A DNA stretch of 64,000 nucleotides from positions 1 to 64,000 of the forward strand of contig NZ_JAGEKR010000019.1 in NCBI RefSeq assembly GCF_017565405.1, in the 5' to 3' direction. Source of the stretch: Allobranchiibius sp. CTAmp26 (GTDB lineage: Bacteria > Actinomycetota > Actinomycetes > Actinomycetales > Dermatophilaceae). How positions within the stretch are numbered: the first letter of the stretch is position 1; every line of letters starts with the position of its first letter. The notes beneath the pieces were generated by a model. It saw only the letters and a list, made by a program, of their open reading frames with translations. It did not search any database and had not been told where the DNA came from. Made by a program: the position numbers and the translations under genes. Below, in pieces: positions 1 through 8,861 of the stretch.

Positions 1-133
<133 letters not shown>

Positions 134-140
134 CCTCTCC

Positions 141-190
141 GCATGCACGAAGGCCCGGCGCGAGCGATCGCGCCGGGCCTTCGTGCATGC
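141..190. terminator. Bidirectional hairpin terminator between mdh and DUF3017
   Basis: A perfect 22-bp stem (141-162 pairs with 169-190) closes on a 6-nt loop. It starts 7 nt after the mdh stop and ends 4 nt before the stop of the convergent DUF3017 gene, so it can serve both strands. There is no U-tract, as is common in high-GC actinobacteria. Confidence 0.85.
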
Positions 191-194
191 GGTC

Positions 195-452
195 TCAGAT
201 CTTGACGACGGCGAAGATCACGACGATCGCCAGCGCGAAACCGAGCAGCGTGATCACGTCGACCATCCGCGAGCGCACGGCGAGGCCGTCGGTGATCTGG
301 GCGGGCATGAGACGCAGCAGCGCGGCCAGTACGAGGACGATCGCGAGCGCGTACCCACCGGCGCGCAACGATCCGAAGCAGGCGATCAGCAACGCCCCGA
401 CGCTGCTCAGCGCGATGATCCACCAGGCCGGACCGAGTCGCGCGGGTCTCAT
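195..452 (-). CDS. DUF3017 small membrane protein
   Basis: This 85-residue protein starts [11 protein letters not shown] and has three hydrophobic segments (about residues 8-28, 31-49 and 65-83), so it is probably an inner-membrane protein. Its start ATG overlaps the last 4 nt of folD (449-452), implying translational coupling. DUF3017 proteins commonly lie between folD and mdh in Actinomycetota, and length and topology fit. Function is unknown. A longer reading upstream would run inside folD in another frame and is not credible. Confidence 0.8.
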   Translation of the reverse strand: MRPARLGPAWWIIALSSVGALLIACFGSLRAGGYALAIVLVLAALLRLMPAQITDGLAVRSRMVDVITLLGFALAIVVIFAVVKI

Positions 453-1303
453 CGAAGCCGGCGCTCGGCCGCCTCGACGACGTTGACCAGCAGCATCGCC
501 CGGGTCATCGGGCCGACCCCGCCGGGGTTGGGCGACACGTGACCCGCGACCTCGGCGACGTCCGCAGCGACATCGCCGGTGATCTTGCCGTCGACCCGCG
601 AGACGCCGACGTCCAGCACGGCCGCGCCCGGCTTCACCATGTCGGCGGTGACCAGACCCGGGACGCCGGCGGCGGCCACCACGACGTCGGCGGTGCGCAC
701 GATCGTGGGCAGGTCGCGGGTGCCGGTGTGGCACAGCGTGGCCGTGGCGTTCTCGGTACGACGGGTCAGCAGCAGCCCGAGCGGCCGGCCGACCGTCAGC
801 CCGCGACCGATGACCACCACGTGCGCTCCGGCGAGCGGCACGTCGTACCGGCGCAGCAGCTCGATGACACCGATGGGGGTGCACGGTAGCGGGCCGCTCT
901 CACCGAGGACGAGCTTGCCGAGGTTGAACGGGTGCAGCCCGTCGATGTCCTTGTCGGGGTCGACACGCGACAACAGTGCGAATTCGTCGAGTCCGGTGGG
1001 CTGTTGGACGAGGAAGCCGGTGCAGTCGGGGTCGGCGTTGAGCTCGTCAATGACCGCCTCGGCCTCGGCCTGGGTGGCCCCGGCGGGCAGGTCGCGCCGG
1101 ATGGAGTTGATGCCGATCTTGGCGCAGTCGCGGTGCTTGGCACCGACGTACCAGTGGCTGCCGGGGTCGTCGCCGACGAGGACCGTGCCGAGGCCGGGGA
1201 TGACGCCGCGTGCCTTCAGGGCCTCGACGCGCACCCGCAGCTCGTCCATGATCGCTGCCAGGGTTGCCTTGCCGTCCATCACGATCGCCGTCACGGCGCA
1301 CAT
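449..1303 (-). CDS. folD: Bifunctional methylene-THF dehydrogenase / methenyl-THF cyclohydrolase
   Basis: The protein has 284 residues, the usual FolD length, and interconverts 5,10-methylene-THF and 10-formyl-THF using NADP in the cytosol. The YVGAKHRDC segment carries the catalytic Tyr and Lys, PLPCTPIG is the conserved CTP loop, [11 protein letters not shown] is the dinucleotide-binding loop and [11 protein letters not shown] is the C-terminal signature. The ATG at 1303 has a GGAG 11 nt upstream. An in-frame GTG at 1294 has GAGG 9 nt upstream and is an equally possible start. It is the first gene of a two-gene unit with DUF3017, and it supplies formyl-THF for PurN and PurH encoded nearby. 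Confidence 0.96.
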   Translation of the reverse strand: MCAVTAIVMDGKATLAAIMDELRVRVEALKARGVIPGLGTVLVGDDPGSHWYVGAKHRDCAKIGINSIRRDLPAGATQAEAEAVIDELNADPDCTGFLVQQPTGLDEFALLSRVDPDKDIDGLHPFNLGKLVLGESGPLPCTPIGVIELLRRYDVPLAGAHVVVIGRGLTVGRPLGLLLTRRTENATATLCHTGTRDLPTIVRTADVVVAAAGVPGLVTADMVKPGAAVLDVGVSRVDGKITGDVAADVAEVAGHVSPNPGGVGPMTRAMLLVNVVEAAERRLR

Positions 1304-1363
1304 CCTCGCACGGGCTCCTAGGCGTCCGGGTCGTGCACACGGGCGGCCGGTAACGTCTCGGAC

Positions 1364-1822
1364 GTGAGCTGGACCGTCCGCACCGTGGCCTACACCGATC
1401 CCGACGCGCAGACCCTCATCCGCGAGCTCGACGAGGACATGACCACGCGGTACGGCGGCGTCGACGCCACGCCCGTGGCACCGGACGAGTTCGCGTCGCC
1501 GGCCGGAACGTTCGTGGTGGCCGCGGACGATCGTGGGCTGATCGGGTGCGCCGGGCTGCGCGCGGCGACCGCCGGCGACGTGGAGCTGAAGCGGATGTAC
1601 GTGCGCGCGTCGCGCCGCCGCGAGGGGCACGCGGCGCGCCTGCTCGGCGTACTCGAGGAACGGTCGCGGGCTCTCGGGTTCGCTCGACTGATCCTCGAGA
1701 CCGGGACGGCGCAGCCGGAGGCGATGGCGCTCTACGAACGCTGCGGGTACGACGCGATCCCGGGCTTCGGCTTCTACAAGGACGAGCCGCTCTCCCGCTG
1801 CTACGCCAAACGCCTCACCTGA
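1364..1822 (+). CDS. GNAT family N-acetyltransferase
   Basis: This 152-residue protein starts at GTG. The GNAT core is visible: beta4 [20 protein letters not shown], a degenerate acetyl-CoA loop ([10 protein letters not shown]), and the C-terminal [16 protein letters not shown] segment. It probably transfers acetyl from acetyl-CoA to a small-molecule amine; the substrate cannot be told. It is divergent from folD with a 60-bp gap, and its stop directly abuts the stop of the convergent YjbQ gene. Confidence 0.82.
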   Translation: MSWTVRTVAYTDPDAQTLIRELDEDMTTRYGGVDATPVAPDEFASPAGTFVVAADDRGLIGCAGLRAATAGDVELKRMYVRASRRREGHAARLLGVLEERSRALGFARLILETGTAQPEAMALYERCGYDAIPGFGFYKDEPLSRCYAKRLT

Positions 1823-2227
1823 TCAGCCGGGAAGGACCGACAAGCGCACCTGACGCACCGGGTTGTCGACGTTGAGGTCGACCAGGCAGACGCTCTGCCA
1901 GGTGCCGAGCGCCAGCCGGCCGTCGACGATCGGGACGGTCGCGTACGGCGGGATCAGCGCCGGCATCACGTGGGACCGGCCGTGCCCCCTGCTGCCGTGC
2001 TGGTGGATCCACCGGTTGTCGGCGGGCAGCAGGTCCCGCAACGCGTGCAGCAGGTCCTCGTCGCTTCCCGCGCCCGTCTCCAGGATCGCGATACCGGCCG
2101 TGGCGTGCGGAACGAACACGTGCAGCAGCCCCGAGTCCACCTCTCCGAGGACCCCTTCGCACTGCCGGGTGATGTCGAGAACGACCTCGCGGTCGCCCGT
2201 CCTGATGTCGATCGTCTCGGTCTGCAT
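1823..2227 (-). CDS. YjbQ/UPF0047 family protein (thiamine-phosphate-synthase-like)
   Basis: This is a 134-residue single-domain protein. HVFVPHATAGIAILE holds the conserved His-Ala-Thr-Ala signature, and further conserved patches are DNRWIHQHG, GRSHVMPALI and LGTWQSVCLVDL. The family is known for secondary thiamine-phosphate synthase activity and for a possible metal-dependent role, but the physiological function is unsettled. The ATG at 2227 is preceded by GGGAGGATGGGTTG, a strong ribosome site, and this decides the start against a longer upstream reading through repeats. It lies downstream of purH on the same strand. Confidence 0.87.
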   Translation of the reverse strand: MQTETIDIRTGDREVVLDITRQCEGVLGEVDSGLLHVFVPHATAGIAILETGAGSDEDLLHALRDLLPADNRWIHQHGSRGHGRSHVMPALIPPYATVPIVDGRLALGTWQSVCLVDLNVDNPVRQVRLSVLPG

Positions 2228-2273
2228 CAACCCATCCTCCCGCGACGCCGCGGTGACGGCGTTAGGCACCGTT

Positions 2274-2332
2274 GACGGCGTTCGAACGCCGTCACCGGAC
2301 GCGAACGCCGTCACCGGACGCGAACGCCGTCA
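2274..2332. repeat. 19-bp tandem repeat plus 20-bp palindrome after purH
   Basis: Positions 2274-2293 form the perfect palindrome gacggcgttcgaacgccgtc. The unit gaacgccgtcaccggacgc then occurs at 2284-2302 and 2303-2321, with a partial third copy at 2322-2332. A further gacggcgtt lies at 2254-2262, so several alternative hairpins can form. It sits in the 122-bp gap between the purH stop and the YjbQ start and may act as the purH terminator. Confidence 0.85.
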
Positions 2333-2349
2333 GGGTGCGCTGAGCAGGC

Positions 2350-3960
2350 TCAGTGCGCGAAGTGGCGGGTGCCCGTGAAGTACATCGAGATGCCCGCCTC
2401 CTGCGCCGCGTCGATGACCGACTGGTCGCGCATCGACCCGCCCGGCGCGACGACCGCGCGCACACCGGCGTCGATGAGCACCTGCAGGCCGTCGGGGAAG
2501 GGGAAGAACGCGTCCGACGCGGCCACCGCGCCACGGGCCCGCTCCACCCCCGCGCGGGTCACCGCGAGGTGGCAGGAGTCCACCCGGTTGACCTGGCCCA
2601 TCCCGATCCCGACCGATGCGCCGTCGCGGGCCAGCAGGATCGCGTTGGACTTGACCGCACGGATCGCGCGCCAGGCGAACTGCAGGTCGCGGGCCACGTC
2701 CTCCTCGACCGGATCGCCGGACACCAGGCGCCACGAGGCGAACTGGTCGCCACCGACGACCGCACCGGTCTCGTCGTGCAGGACGGCGTCGACCTTGTCG
2801 GCCTGCTGCATGAGCATGCCGCCGGAGATGTGCCGAATCTCGCCCACCTGCTCGCGCGGGTCGGCAAGCAGCAGGCGGATGTTCTTCTTGCCCTGCAGGA
2901 TCTCGAGCGCCTCGGGATCGAAGCCGGGCGCGACGACGACCTCGGTGAAGATGTCCTTCACGGTCTGTGCCATCTCGACGGTGACGTCGCGGTTGGTCGC
3001 GATGACGCCGCCGAACGCCGACGTCGGGTCGCAGTCGTGCGCGCGGCGGTGCGCGTCGGCGATGTCGCTGCCGACCGCGATCCCGCACGGGTTGGCGTGC
3101 TTGATGATCGCGACCGTGGGGGCGCCCCCGTGGTCGTACGCGGCCCGATGGGCCGCGTCGGCGTCGACGTAGTTGTTGAACGACATCTCCTTGCCGTGCA
3201 GCAGCTCCCCCTGCGCCAGGCCCGGCGACGGCAGGAAACCGTCGTAGTAGAGCGCCGCCGCCTGGTGGGGGTTCTCGCCGTACCGCAGCGCGCGCGCCTT
3301 GTCGTACGTCGCCCCGACCCACGCCGGGAAGCCCTCGCCGTCGCTGGTGTCGGTCAGCACGTTGCCCATCCACGACGCCACGGCCACGTCGTAGGTCGCG
3401 GTGTGCACGAACGCCTCCGCCGCGAGCCGCTTGCGGTCGGCGAGAGTGAACCCGCCCGCCCGGACGCTCGCCAGCACCTCGTCGTACGACGTCGGGTCGG
3501 TCACCACGGCGACGGAGCGGTGGTTCTTGGCGGCACCGCGCACCATCGACGGGCCGCCGATGTCGATCTGCTCGACGCATTCGGCCTCGCTCGCGCCGGA
3601 GCCGACCGTGTCGGTGAACGGGTAGAGGTTGGAGATCAGCAGGTCGAACGGCTCGACCTCCAGGTCGGCCAGTTGCGCGACGTGCGAGGGGTTCTCGGTG
3701 TCGGCGAGCAGCCCGGCATGCACTTTGGGGTGCAGCGTCTTGACCCGTCCGTCGAGGCACTCGGGGAAGCCCGTCAGGTCCTCGACCGCCGTCACCGGCA
3801 CGCCGAGATCCGCGATGAGTCGTGCGGAGCCGCCGGTCGAGACCAGGGCGACGCCCGCCTCGTGCAGTCCGCGGACCAGGGCCTCGAGACCGGTCTTGTC
3901 ATAGACCGACACCAGCGCCCGATGGATGGGGCGACGGCGGTCGTTCACGTGCTGTGTCAC
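2350..3960 (-). CDS. purH: Bifunctional AICAR transformylase / IMP cyclohydrolase
   Basis: The protein is 536 residues, full length for PurH, and catalyses the last two steps of IMP synthesis in the cytosol. The N-terminal cyclohydrolase (MGS-like) domain, about residues 12-160, has [22 protein letters not shown] and [16 protein letters not shown]. The C-terminal transformylase domain carries the catalytic Lys-His pair in IKHANPCG, and [11 protein letters not shown] and FFPFPDGL are also typical. The start overlaps the purN stop by 4 nt, so the two are translationally coupled. Confidence 0.98.
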   Translation of the reverse strand: MTQHVNDRRRPIHRALVSVYDKTGLEALVRGLHEAGVALVSTGGSARLIADLGVPVTAVEDLTGFPECLDGRVKTLHPKVHAGLLADTENPSHVAQLADLEVEPFDLLISNLYPFTDTVGSGASEAECVEQIDIGGPSMVRGAAKNHRSVAVVTDPTSYDEVLASVRAGGFTLADRKRLAAEAFVHTATYDVAVASWMGNVLTDTSDGEGFPAWVGATYDKARALRYGENPHQAAALYYDGFLPSPGLAQGELLHGKEMSFNNYVDADAAHRAAYDHGGAPTVAIIKHANPCGIAVGSDIADAHRRAHDCDPTSAFGGVIATNRDVTVEMAQTVKDIFTEVVVAPGFDPEALEILQGKKNIRLLLADPREQVGEIRHISGGMLMQQADKVDAVLHDETGAVVGGDQFASWRLVSGDPVEEDVARDLQFAWRAIRAVKSNAILLARDGASVGIGMGQVNRVDSCHLAVTRAGVERARGAVAASDAFFPFPDGLQVLIDAGVRAVVAPGGSMRDQSVIDAAQEAGISMYFTGTRHFAH

Positions 3961-4610
3961 GGGATCTGGACCTTTCGTCCGTTGACGGTGAAACCTTGGC
4001 GGGCCATCCGGCCCACGTAGTCCACGAGCTGGGGACGCTCGACGGACTTGATGCGTTCGGTGAGGGCGTCGACGGTGTCGTCGTCGTGCACCGGCACGGT
4101 CGCCTGCGCCACGATGGCGCCGGTGTCGACGCCTTCGTCGACCACGAAGAGCGTTGCGCCAGAGACCTTCACGCCGTACTCCAGCGCGTCGGCGGGGCCG
4201 TGGATACCGGGGAAGCTCGGCAGCAGGGCGTTGTGGCTGTTGAGGTAGCGACCGCCGTACCGCGCCAGGAACCGCTCGCCCACCAGTTTCAGGAAGCCCG
4301 CGGACACCACCAGTGCCGGGTCGTACGCCGCGACCAGCTCGGCCAGCTCGGCGTCCCAGGACGGCCGGTCGGGGAAATCGCGCACGCGGCAGACGAACGT
4401 CGCGATGCCGGCGCGCTCGGCCCTGGCCAGCCCTTCGATGTCGGCCCGGTCGGCACCGACCGCCGCGATCCGCACCCCGTACGCCGGGTCGACGGCCGCG
4501 TCGATCAGCGCCTGCAGGAGGGTGCCGGACCCGGATACGAGCACCACGACGGGCACCGGTTCGGCGGCTTCAGACACGGTGAGCAGGCTACCGGGTGACG
4601 CGTGGGCCAC
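3957..4610 (-). CDS. purN: Phosphoribosylglycinamide formyltransferase
   Basis: PurN transfers formyl from 10-formyl-THF to GAR in purine synthesis. The fold is clear from [16 protein letters not shown] (nucleotide loop), the catalytic segment [16 protein letters not shown] (Asn and His), and [13 protein letters not shown] with the catalytic Asp. With the GTG at 4610 the protein has 217 residues. An in-frame GTG at 4577 would give 206 and better fits the usual PurN N-terminus; neither start has a strong ribosome site. The gene is 12 nt downstream of the glycosyltransferase gene and overlaps purH by 4 nt. Confidence 0.96.
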   Translation of the reverse strand: MAHASPGSLLTVSEAAEPVPVVVLVSGSGTLLQALIDAAVDPAYGVRIAAVGADRADIEGLARAERAGIATFVCRVRDFPDRPSWDAELAELVAAYDPALVVSAGFLKLVGERFLARYGGRYLNSHNALLPSFPGIHGPADALEYGVKVSGATLFVVDEGVDTGAIVAQATVPVHDDDTVDALTERIKSVERPQLVDYVGRMARQGFTVNGRKVQIP

Positions 4611-4622
4611 CCGACGCGCGCA

Positions 4623-5951
4623 TCAGCGGCGGGATCCGGTGGTGGCGGCTGAGGGCAGCGGTCCTTCGTGCGACCGGGCGGGCACGCCGTCCGGCGTACG
4701 ACGGTGGGACAGGGCGCCGCCGGCATCGGTGTCGAGCACGTCCGTCGTCACCTGCCGATAGGCCTCCCAGCTGACGGCGACGATGGCCAGCAGCATCCCG
4801 ACGCTGAGGTAGGGGGGCGGGAACGGGCGCGAGTTCTCCAGGTAGGACAGGTAGGTCACCATCTGCACGAGCTGGCTGAGCACCACGGCCGCCGCGACGA
4901 TCGGACGGCTCACCGTGGCCGCGACCAGCATGAGCACGCTCGACATGTAGAAGTAGCGCTCGTGCATCATCGGCAGCACGAACGGCAGCCACAGACTCGA
5001 CAGCAAGGTCAGCTGCGCCCAGAACCGCGACGTCTGCTGCGGGGAACGCCCGGGGACCGACTGCACCCGCACGCCGATCGCGATCACGGCGATGGCGGCG
5101 GCCAGCCCGAGCAGGATCCCGACGTGTTTCATCATCTCGAAGCGGTCGTTGTTGAAGAAGTTCCACATGTTCGGGGCGGCCATGTTGAGATGCGGCTCGA
5201 GGTTGGCCTGGTCGATGTAGATGCGCAGCAGATCACCCATCGGCCGACCGGCGATCCATGCCGGCAGCAGCCCGATGAGGAAGATCACCGGCACGACGAG
5301 CGGGGCGAGGACCGCGCGCCAGGGGACGGTGCGGCGTACGTCGATCGAGGTGACCAGCGTGCACAGCCACCACGCCACCAGGGCGGGTGCGGCGAACGCG
5401 ATCTGCGCCTTGAAGGCGAACCCGATGGCGAAGAACGACCAGGTGAGCAGGTGACGGTTGCCCACCATGGCCCACAGGGCCCAGATGATCGCCGCACCGT
5501 AGATCGAGTCGCTCTGACCCCACATCCCGGAGTTGAGGAACACCACGGGCAGATAGAGCGTGATGACGCCGATGACGGCGGGTGTCCACCATCCACGGTC
5601 GGGGCGCAGTCGCCGGGTCAGCAGCGCGGCGCCCACCGCGAGGACGATGTCGAAGGCGAACGACACCGTCTTGACCGCGAGCACGATGTGCTGGCCGGTG
5701 TGGCTGACCGCCCACAGCACGTAGAGGTACGGCGGGTTGTAGACCGCGAAGTTGTCGCCGAGACCGGAGAAACCGTGCACCCGGAGGTAGTCGGCCCACG
5801 CCAGCAGCGACAGATTGTTCTTGCGCAGGTCGTGTGAGACGAATCCCCGCAGGCTCCACCTCACGCCGAGTGCGATGAGGAACAGGACCGCGACCAGGAC
5901 GATCTGGACCACCTGGGCAGCGGTGGGCTTGCGGGAAACGAGGTGTCTCAC
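4623..5951 (-). CDS. GT-C fold polyprenyl-sugar-dependent glycosyltransferase, membrane protein
   Basis: This 442-residue protein has about ten hydrophobic segments from residue 15 to 400. Early loop residues (YNPPYLYVLW, NSGMWGQSDSIYGA) and the late LPMMHERYFYM motif resemble GT-C transferases such as Alg6-like and bacterial mannosyl- or glucosyltransferases that use lipid-linked sugars at the outer membrane face. The acceptor is unknown; cell-wall polysaccharide or protein glycosylation are both possible. It lies between the perM-like gene and purN, 12 nt before purN, and appears to be co-transcribed with the purine genes. The last 30 residues are a poorly ordered basic tail. Confidence 0.8.
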   Translation of the reverse strand: MRHLVSRKPTAAQVVQIVLVAVLFLIALGVRWSLRGFVSHDLRKNNLSLLAWADYLRVHGFSGLGDNFAVYNPPYLYVLWAVSHTGQHIVLAVKTVSFAFDIVLAVGAALLTRRLRPDRGWWTPAVIGVITLYLPVVFLNSGMWGQSDSIYGAAIIWALWAMVGNRHLLTWSFFAIGFAFKAQIAFAAPALVAWWLCTLVTSIDVRRTVPWRAVLAPLVVPVIFLIGLLPAWIAGRPMGDLLRIYIDQANLEPHLNMAAPNMWNFFNNDRFEMMKHVGILLGLAAAIAVIAIGVRVQSVPGRSPQQTSRFWAQLTLLSSLWLPFVLPMMHERYFYMSSVLMLVAATVSRPIVAAAVVLSQLVQMVTYLSYLENSRPFPPPYLSVGMLLAIVAVSWEAYRQVTTDVLDTDAGGALSHRRTPDGVPARSHEGPLPSAATTGSRR

Positions 5952-6024
5952 GGTCAGATCCTACCGACCGGGTGCTCCGCTCCTCCCGGCCGAGGAGTCG
6001 GACTGGCGGGGGTGCGCGCCGGCC

Positions 6025-7254
6025 TCAGACGTGCGAGCGACGCACCTTGACGTAGTGCAGCGCGGCAGCCGCGACGAGCGCGCCCACCACGAACTCGAGG
6101 GCGAAGAGCGGTACGACGGTCAGCGCCACCTGCACCCGCGCGAGCGGAGCACCGCTGACGTGGGCGCCGGCGACCCAGACGAGCAGTGACAGCCCGACCG
6201 TCAGCAGTCCCGCCGCGCTCGCCGCCGCCGTGAGCTTCGTACGCAGCCCCGACAGGGTGCTGAGTCCAGCTGCGGCGCGGCCGCCCGCGAGACCACCGGC
6301 CAGAACGACGACGATCGGCACCACCCGCATCCACGCCGGGAACGATCCCGGGTCGGGGATGGCGCCCAGCACCGGGACGCTCGGCAGCAGACCGGTGTGG
6401 ACCGCGCTGGAGGAGATGGTCGCCGTGCCGACGTGCACACTCGCACCGCTGGTCCATCCGCTGATCAGCACGACCATGTTCGGCACGCTCGCCAGCTGCG
6501 CCAGCCCGAGCACCACCGTGCCGACCGTGCCGGGGCCGAGCAGCCCGTTGACCTGGCCGATGCGGGCCGTGTGGGTCGCGACGAGCAGCACCAGCACCAG
6601 CGTCGCCACCGCGAAGAGCGCGAGCGCGGCCTCGCACGCGGGGCGTACGCCACGTCGTACGCCGTCCGGCACCCGCTCCCACCAGCCGGCGCACACGGCG
6701 TACGCCGGGGACTCCGGCTCGGCACGCAACGCCCAGCCGAAACCGAGCGCTGCCACCACGATGGCGCCGGGGATGATGGTCAGGATGCGGGGCGTCGCGG
6801 TGCCGGTCGCGCCGAGCAGCGCCAGCAGCATCCCGGCGACGACGTAGCCGCCGAGGAAGAGGACGACGGGGTGCCACCAGCGACCGGCGTCGCGGCCCTC
6901 GTGCTCGACCTCGCGCAGCAGGGCCTTGGCGCCGGCGCGAGCACACCACACGGCCACCGCGGTGAAGATGAGCGGGGCGAAGGTCACGACGTGCGAGACG
7001 TTGCCGGCCGGCGCGCGCAGCGATCCGTGGTGCGCCAGCACCCACCCGTCGCCGGCGAAGGACATCGCGGACAGCCAGCTCACGCTGCTGCGCGAGTCGG
7101 CGGTCCAGGCGACGAGGGAGGGCACGAGCAGCACGAGAGCCAGGGCGACCGCCGCGACCGCGCCGTACACCAGGGCCAGACCGCCGAGGCGGCGGTTGAA
7201 ACGGCCCGCCGGGCGCAGGACGGTGACGTTGCGGTCGCGTTGGAGCACACTCAT
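6025..7254 (-). CDS. PerM-like DUF6350 integral membrane protein
   Basis: This 409-residue polytopic protein has about nine to ten membrane segments. It matches the DUF6350 family, whose Mycobacterium member PerM (Rv0955) sits directly before purN-purH and affects cell division; the gene order here is the same apart from one inserted gene. I chose the ATG at 7254 (MSVLQRDRNVTVLRP) because AGG lies 6 nt upstream; a longer GTG-led reading adds 29 polar residues with no visible support. It starts the run perM-GT-C-purN-purH. A cell-division role is inferred from the mycobacterial homologue only. Confidence 0.78.
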   Translation of the reverse strand: MSVLQRDRNVTVLRPAGRFNRRLGGLALVYGAVAAVALALVLLVPSLVAWTADSRSSVSWLSAMSFAGDGWVLAHHGSLRAPAGNVSHVVTFAPLIFTAVAVWCARAGAKALLREVEHEGRDAGRWWHPVVLFLGGYVVAGMLLALLGATGTATPRILTIIPGAIVVAALGFGWALRAEPESPAYAVCAGWWERVPDGVRRGVRPACEAALALFAVATLVLVLLVATHTARIGQVNGLLGPGTVGTVVLGLAQLASVPNMVVLISGWTSGASVHVGTATISSSAVHTGLLPSVPVLGAIPDPGSFPAWMRVVPIVVVLAGGLAGGRAAAGLSTLSGLRTKLTAAASAAGLLTVGLSLLVWVAGAHVSGAPLARVQVALTVVPLFALEFVVGALVAAAALHYVKVRRSHV

Positions 7255-7364
7255 GGTGGACCTATGCTCGCCGCTCGCGGGCGTCCGATCGGTGCGGCGC
7301 GCCGAGCTCACTCCGCTCCGGTCCGGAACGAGTTCGCTCACCGGGGTTGCGTCCGGACATGGAA

Positions 7365-7394
7365 CGAGCGACGCAGGTGACCCTGCGTCGCTCG
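7365..7394. terminator. Hairpin terminator after citrate synthase (GACGCAGG family)
   Basis: A perfect 13-bp stem (7365-7377 with 7382-7394) closes on the loop TGAC. It lies 22 nt past the gltA stop, before the next minus-strand gene. The core gcgacgcagg / cctgcgtcgc recurs in hairpins at 11406-11435 and 12466-12503. Confidence 0.85.
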
Positions 7395-7416
7395 CCCTCC
7401 GTGAAAACCGTTGTGA

Positions 7417-8709
7417 CTAGCGGGCGTCCATCTCGACGAAGTGGCGCTCGGTCTCGCCGACGTAGATCTGGCGCGGGCGGCCGATCTTGGTGGCCGGGTC
7501 CTCGATCATCTCGCGCCACTGGGCGATCCAGCCCGGCAGGCGACCGATGGCGAAGAGCACCGTGAACATCTCGGTCGGGAAGCCCATCGCCTTGTAGATC
7601 AGGCCGGTGTAGAAGTCGACGTTCGGGTAGAGCTTGCGCGACACGAAGTAGTCGTCCTTCAGGGCGATCTCCTCCAGGCGGAGGGCGATGTCGAGCAGCG
7701 GGTCGTCGACGCCCATCTTCTCCATGACCTCGTGCGCGAACTTCTTGGCGATCGCGGCGCGCGGGTCGTAGTTCTTGTAGACGCGGTGCCCGAAGCCCAT
7801 GAGCTTCACACCGTCTTCCTTGTTCTTGACCTTGTTCATGAAGGTCTCGACGTCGTCGCCGCTCTCGTGGATCTTGCCGAGCATCTCCAGGACGGCCGAG
7901 TTCGCGCCACCGTGCAGCGGACCGGACAGCGCGTGGATGCCGGCCGAGATGGACGCGAAGAGGTGCGCCTGCGCCGAACCGACCAGTCGCACGGTCGAGG
8001 TGGAGCAGTTCTGCTCGTGGTCCGCGTGCAGGATGAAGAGCATGTCCAGCGCCTTGGCGACGGTGGGGTCCACGTCGTACGGCTCTGCAGGGAAGCCGAA
8101 CGTCATCCGCAGGAAGTTCTCGACCAGGTTGAGGCTGTTGTCCGGGTAGAGCAGCGGCTGGCCCTGGCTCTTCTTGTGCGCGTACGCCGCGATCGTCGGC
8201 AGCTTGGCCATCAGCCGGATCGTCGACAGCTCGATCTGGTCGGGGTCCTTGATCGAGAGGCTGTCCTGGTAGAAGGTGCCGAGCGCGGAGACCGCCGCCG
8301 AGAGCACCGACATCGGGTGCGCGTCACGCGGGAACGCCGCGAGCAGGTCCTTGAGGTCCTCGTGCAGCATCGTGTGCCGCGAGATGCGCGAGCGGAACGC
8401 GTCCAGCTGCTCGGCCGTCGGCAGCTCGCCGTAGATGAGCAGGTAGGAGACCTCGATGAAGGTCGACTTCTCCGCGAGCTCGTCGATCGGGTACCCGCGG
8501 TAGCGCAGGATGCCCTCGTCGCCGTCGATGTAGGTGATCTCGGACTGGCAGGACGCGGTGTTGACGAAGCCGACGTCGAGCGTGACGTTGCCGGTCTCCT
8601 TCAGCAGAGCGGCGATGTCGTATCCGGAGCTGCCTTCTTTCGCCGGGACGAGCTTGAAGTCCAGCTTGGTGTCACCGGCCGAGAAAGTGGCCGTGCCCTG
8701 ATCCGTCAT
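7417..8709 (-). CDS. gltA: Citrate synthase (type II)
   Basis: This 430-residue enzyme condenses oxaloacetate and acetyl-CoA in the TCA cycle. The active site is intact: His in SGPLHGGANSAVLEML, His in GFGHRVYKNYDPRA, and Asp in PNVDFYTGLIY. The N-terminal GFVNTASCQSEITYIDGDEG segment is typical of the hexameric, NADH-sensitive bacterial form. It is transcribed alone, with a 152-bp upstream gap from dapC and a strong hairpin downstream. Confidence 0.97.
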   Translation of the reverse strand: MTDQGTATFSAGDTKLDFKLVPAKEGSSGYDIAALLKETGNVTLDVGFVNTASCQSEITYIDGDEGILRYRGYPIDELAEKSTFIEVSYLLIYGELPTAEQLDAFRSRISRHTMLHEDLKDLLAAFPRDAHPMSVLSAAVSALGTFYQDSLSIKDPDQIELSTIRLMAKLPTIAAYAHKKSQGQPLLYPDNSLNLVENFLRMTFGFPAEPYDVDPTVAKALDMLFILHADHEQNCSTSTVRLVGSAQAHLFASISAGIHALSGPLHGGANSAVLEMLGKIHESGDDVETFMNKVKNKEDGVKLMGFGHRVYKNYDPRAAIAKKFAHEVMEKMGVDDPLLDIALRLEEIALKDDYFVSRKLYPNVDFYTGLIYKAMGFPTEMFTVLFAIGRLPGWIAQWREMIEDPATKIGRPRQIYVGETERHFVEMDAR

Positions 8710-8861
8710 GTGCCATCCGTCCTTGTTGTTCCGGGGCGCGTCGTACGCGCATCTGGGCGCGTCGAACGCACCCGAAATTGAGGCATCTTGGACGGTACCT
8801 CAGGTCGAGAACACCCCCGGACCGACCCCCGGCCGCAAAAACCGCGTTGTTTGAGGCCCTG

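Noticed and set aside
1304-1630. N-terminal extension of folD by about 109 residues
   Set aside because: It would overlap the GNAT gene, has no FolD homology, and the family length is met by the start at 1303 or 1294.
2353-4020. Long plus-strand open reading frame opposite purH
   Set aside because: It is complementary to the purH coding frame, rich in His, Arg, Val and Asp runs, and has no ribosome site; it arises from GC-biased third positions.
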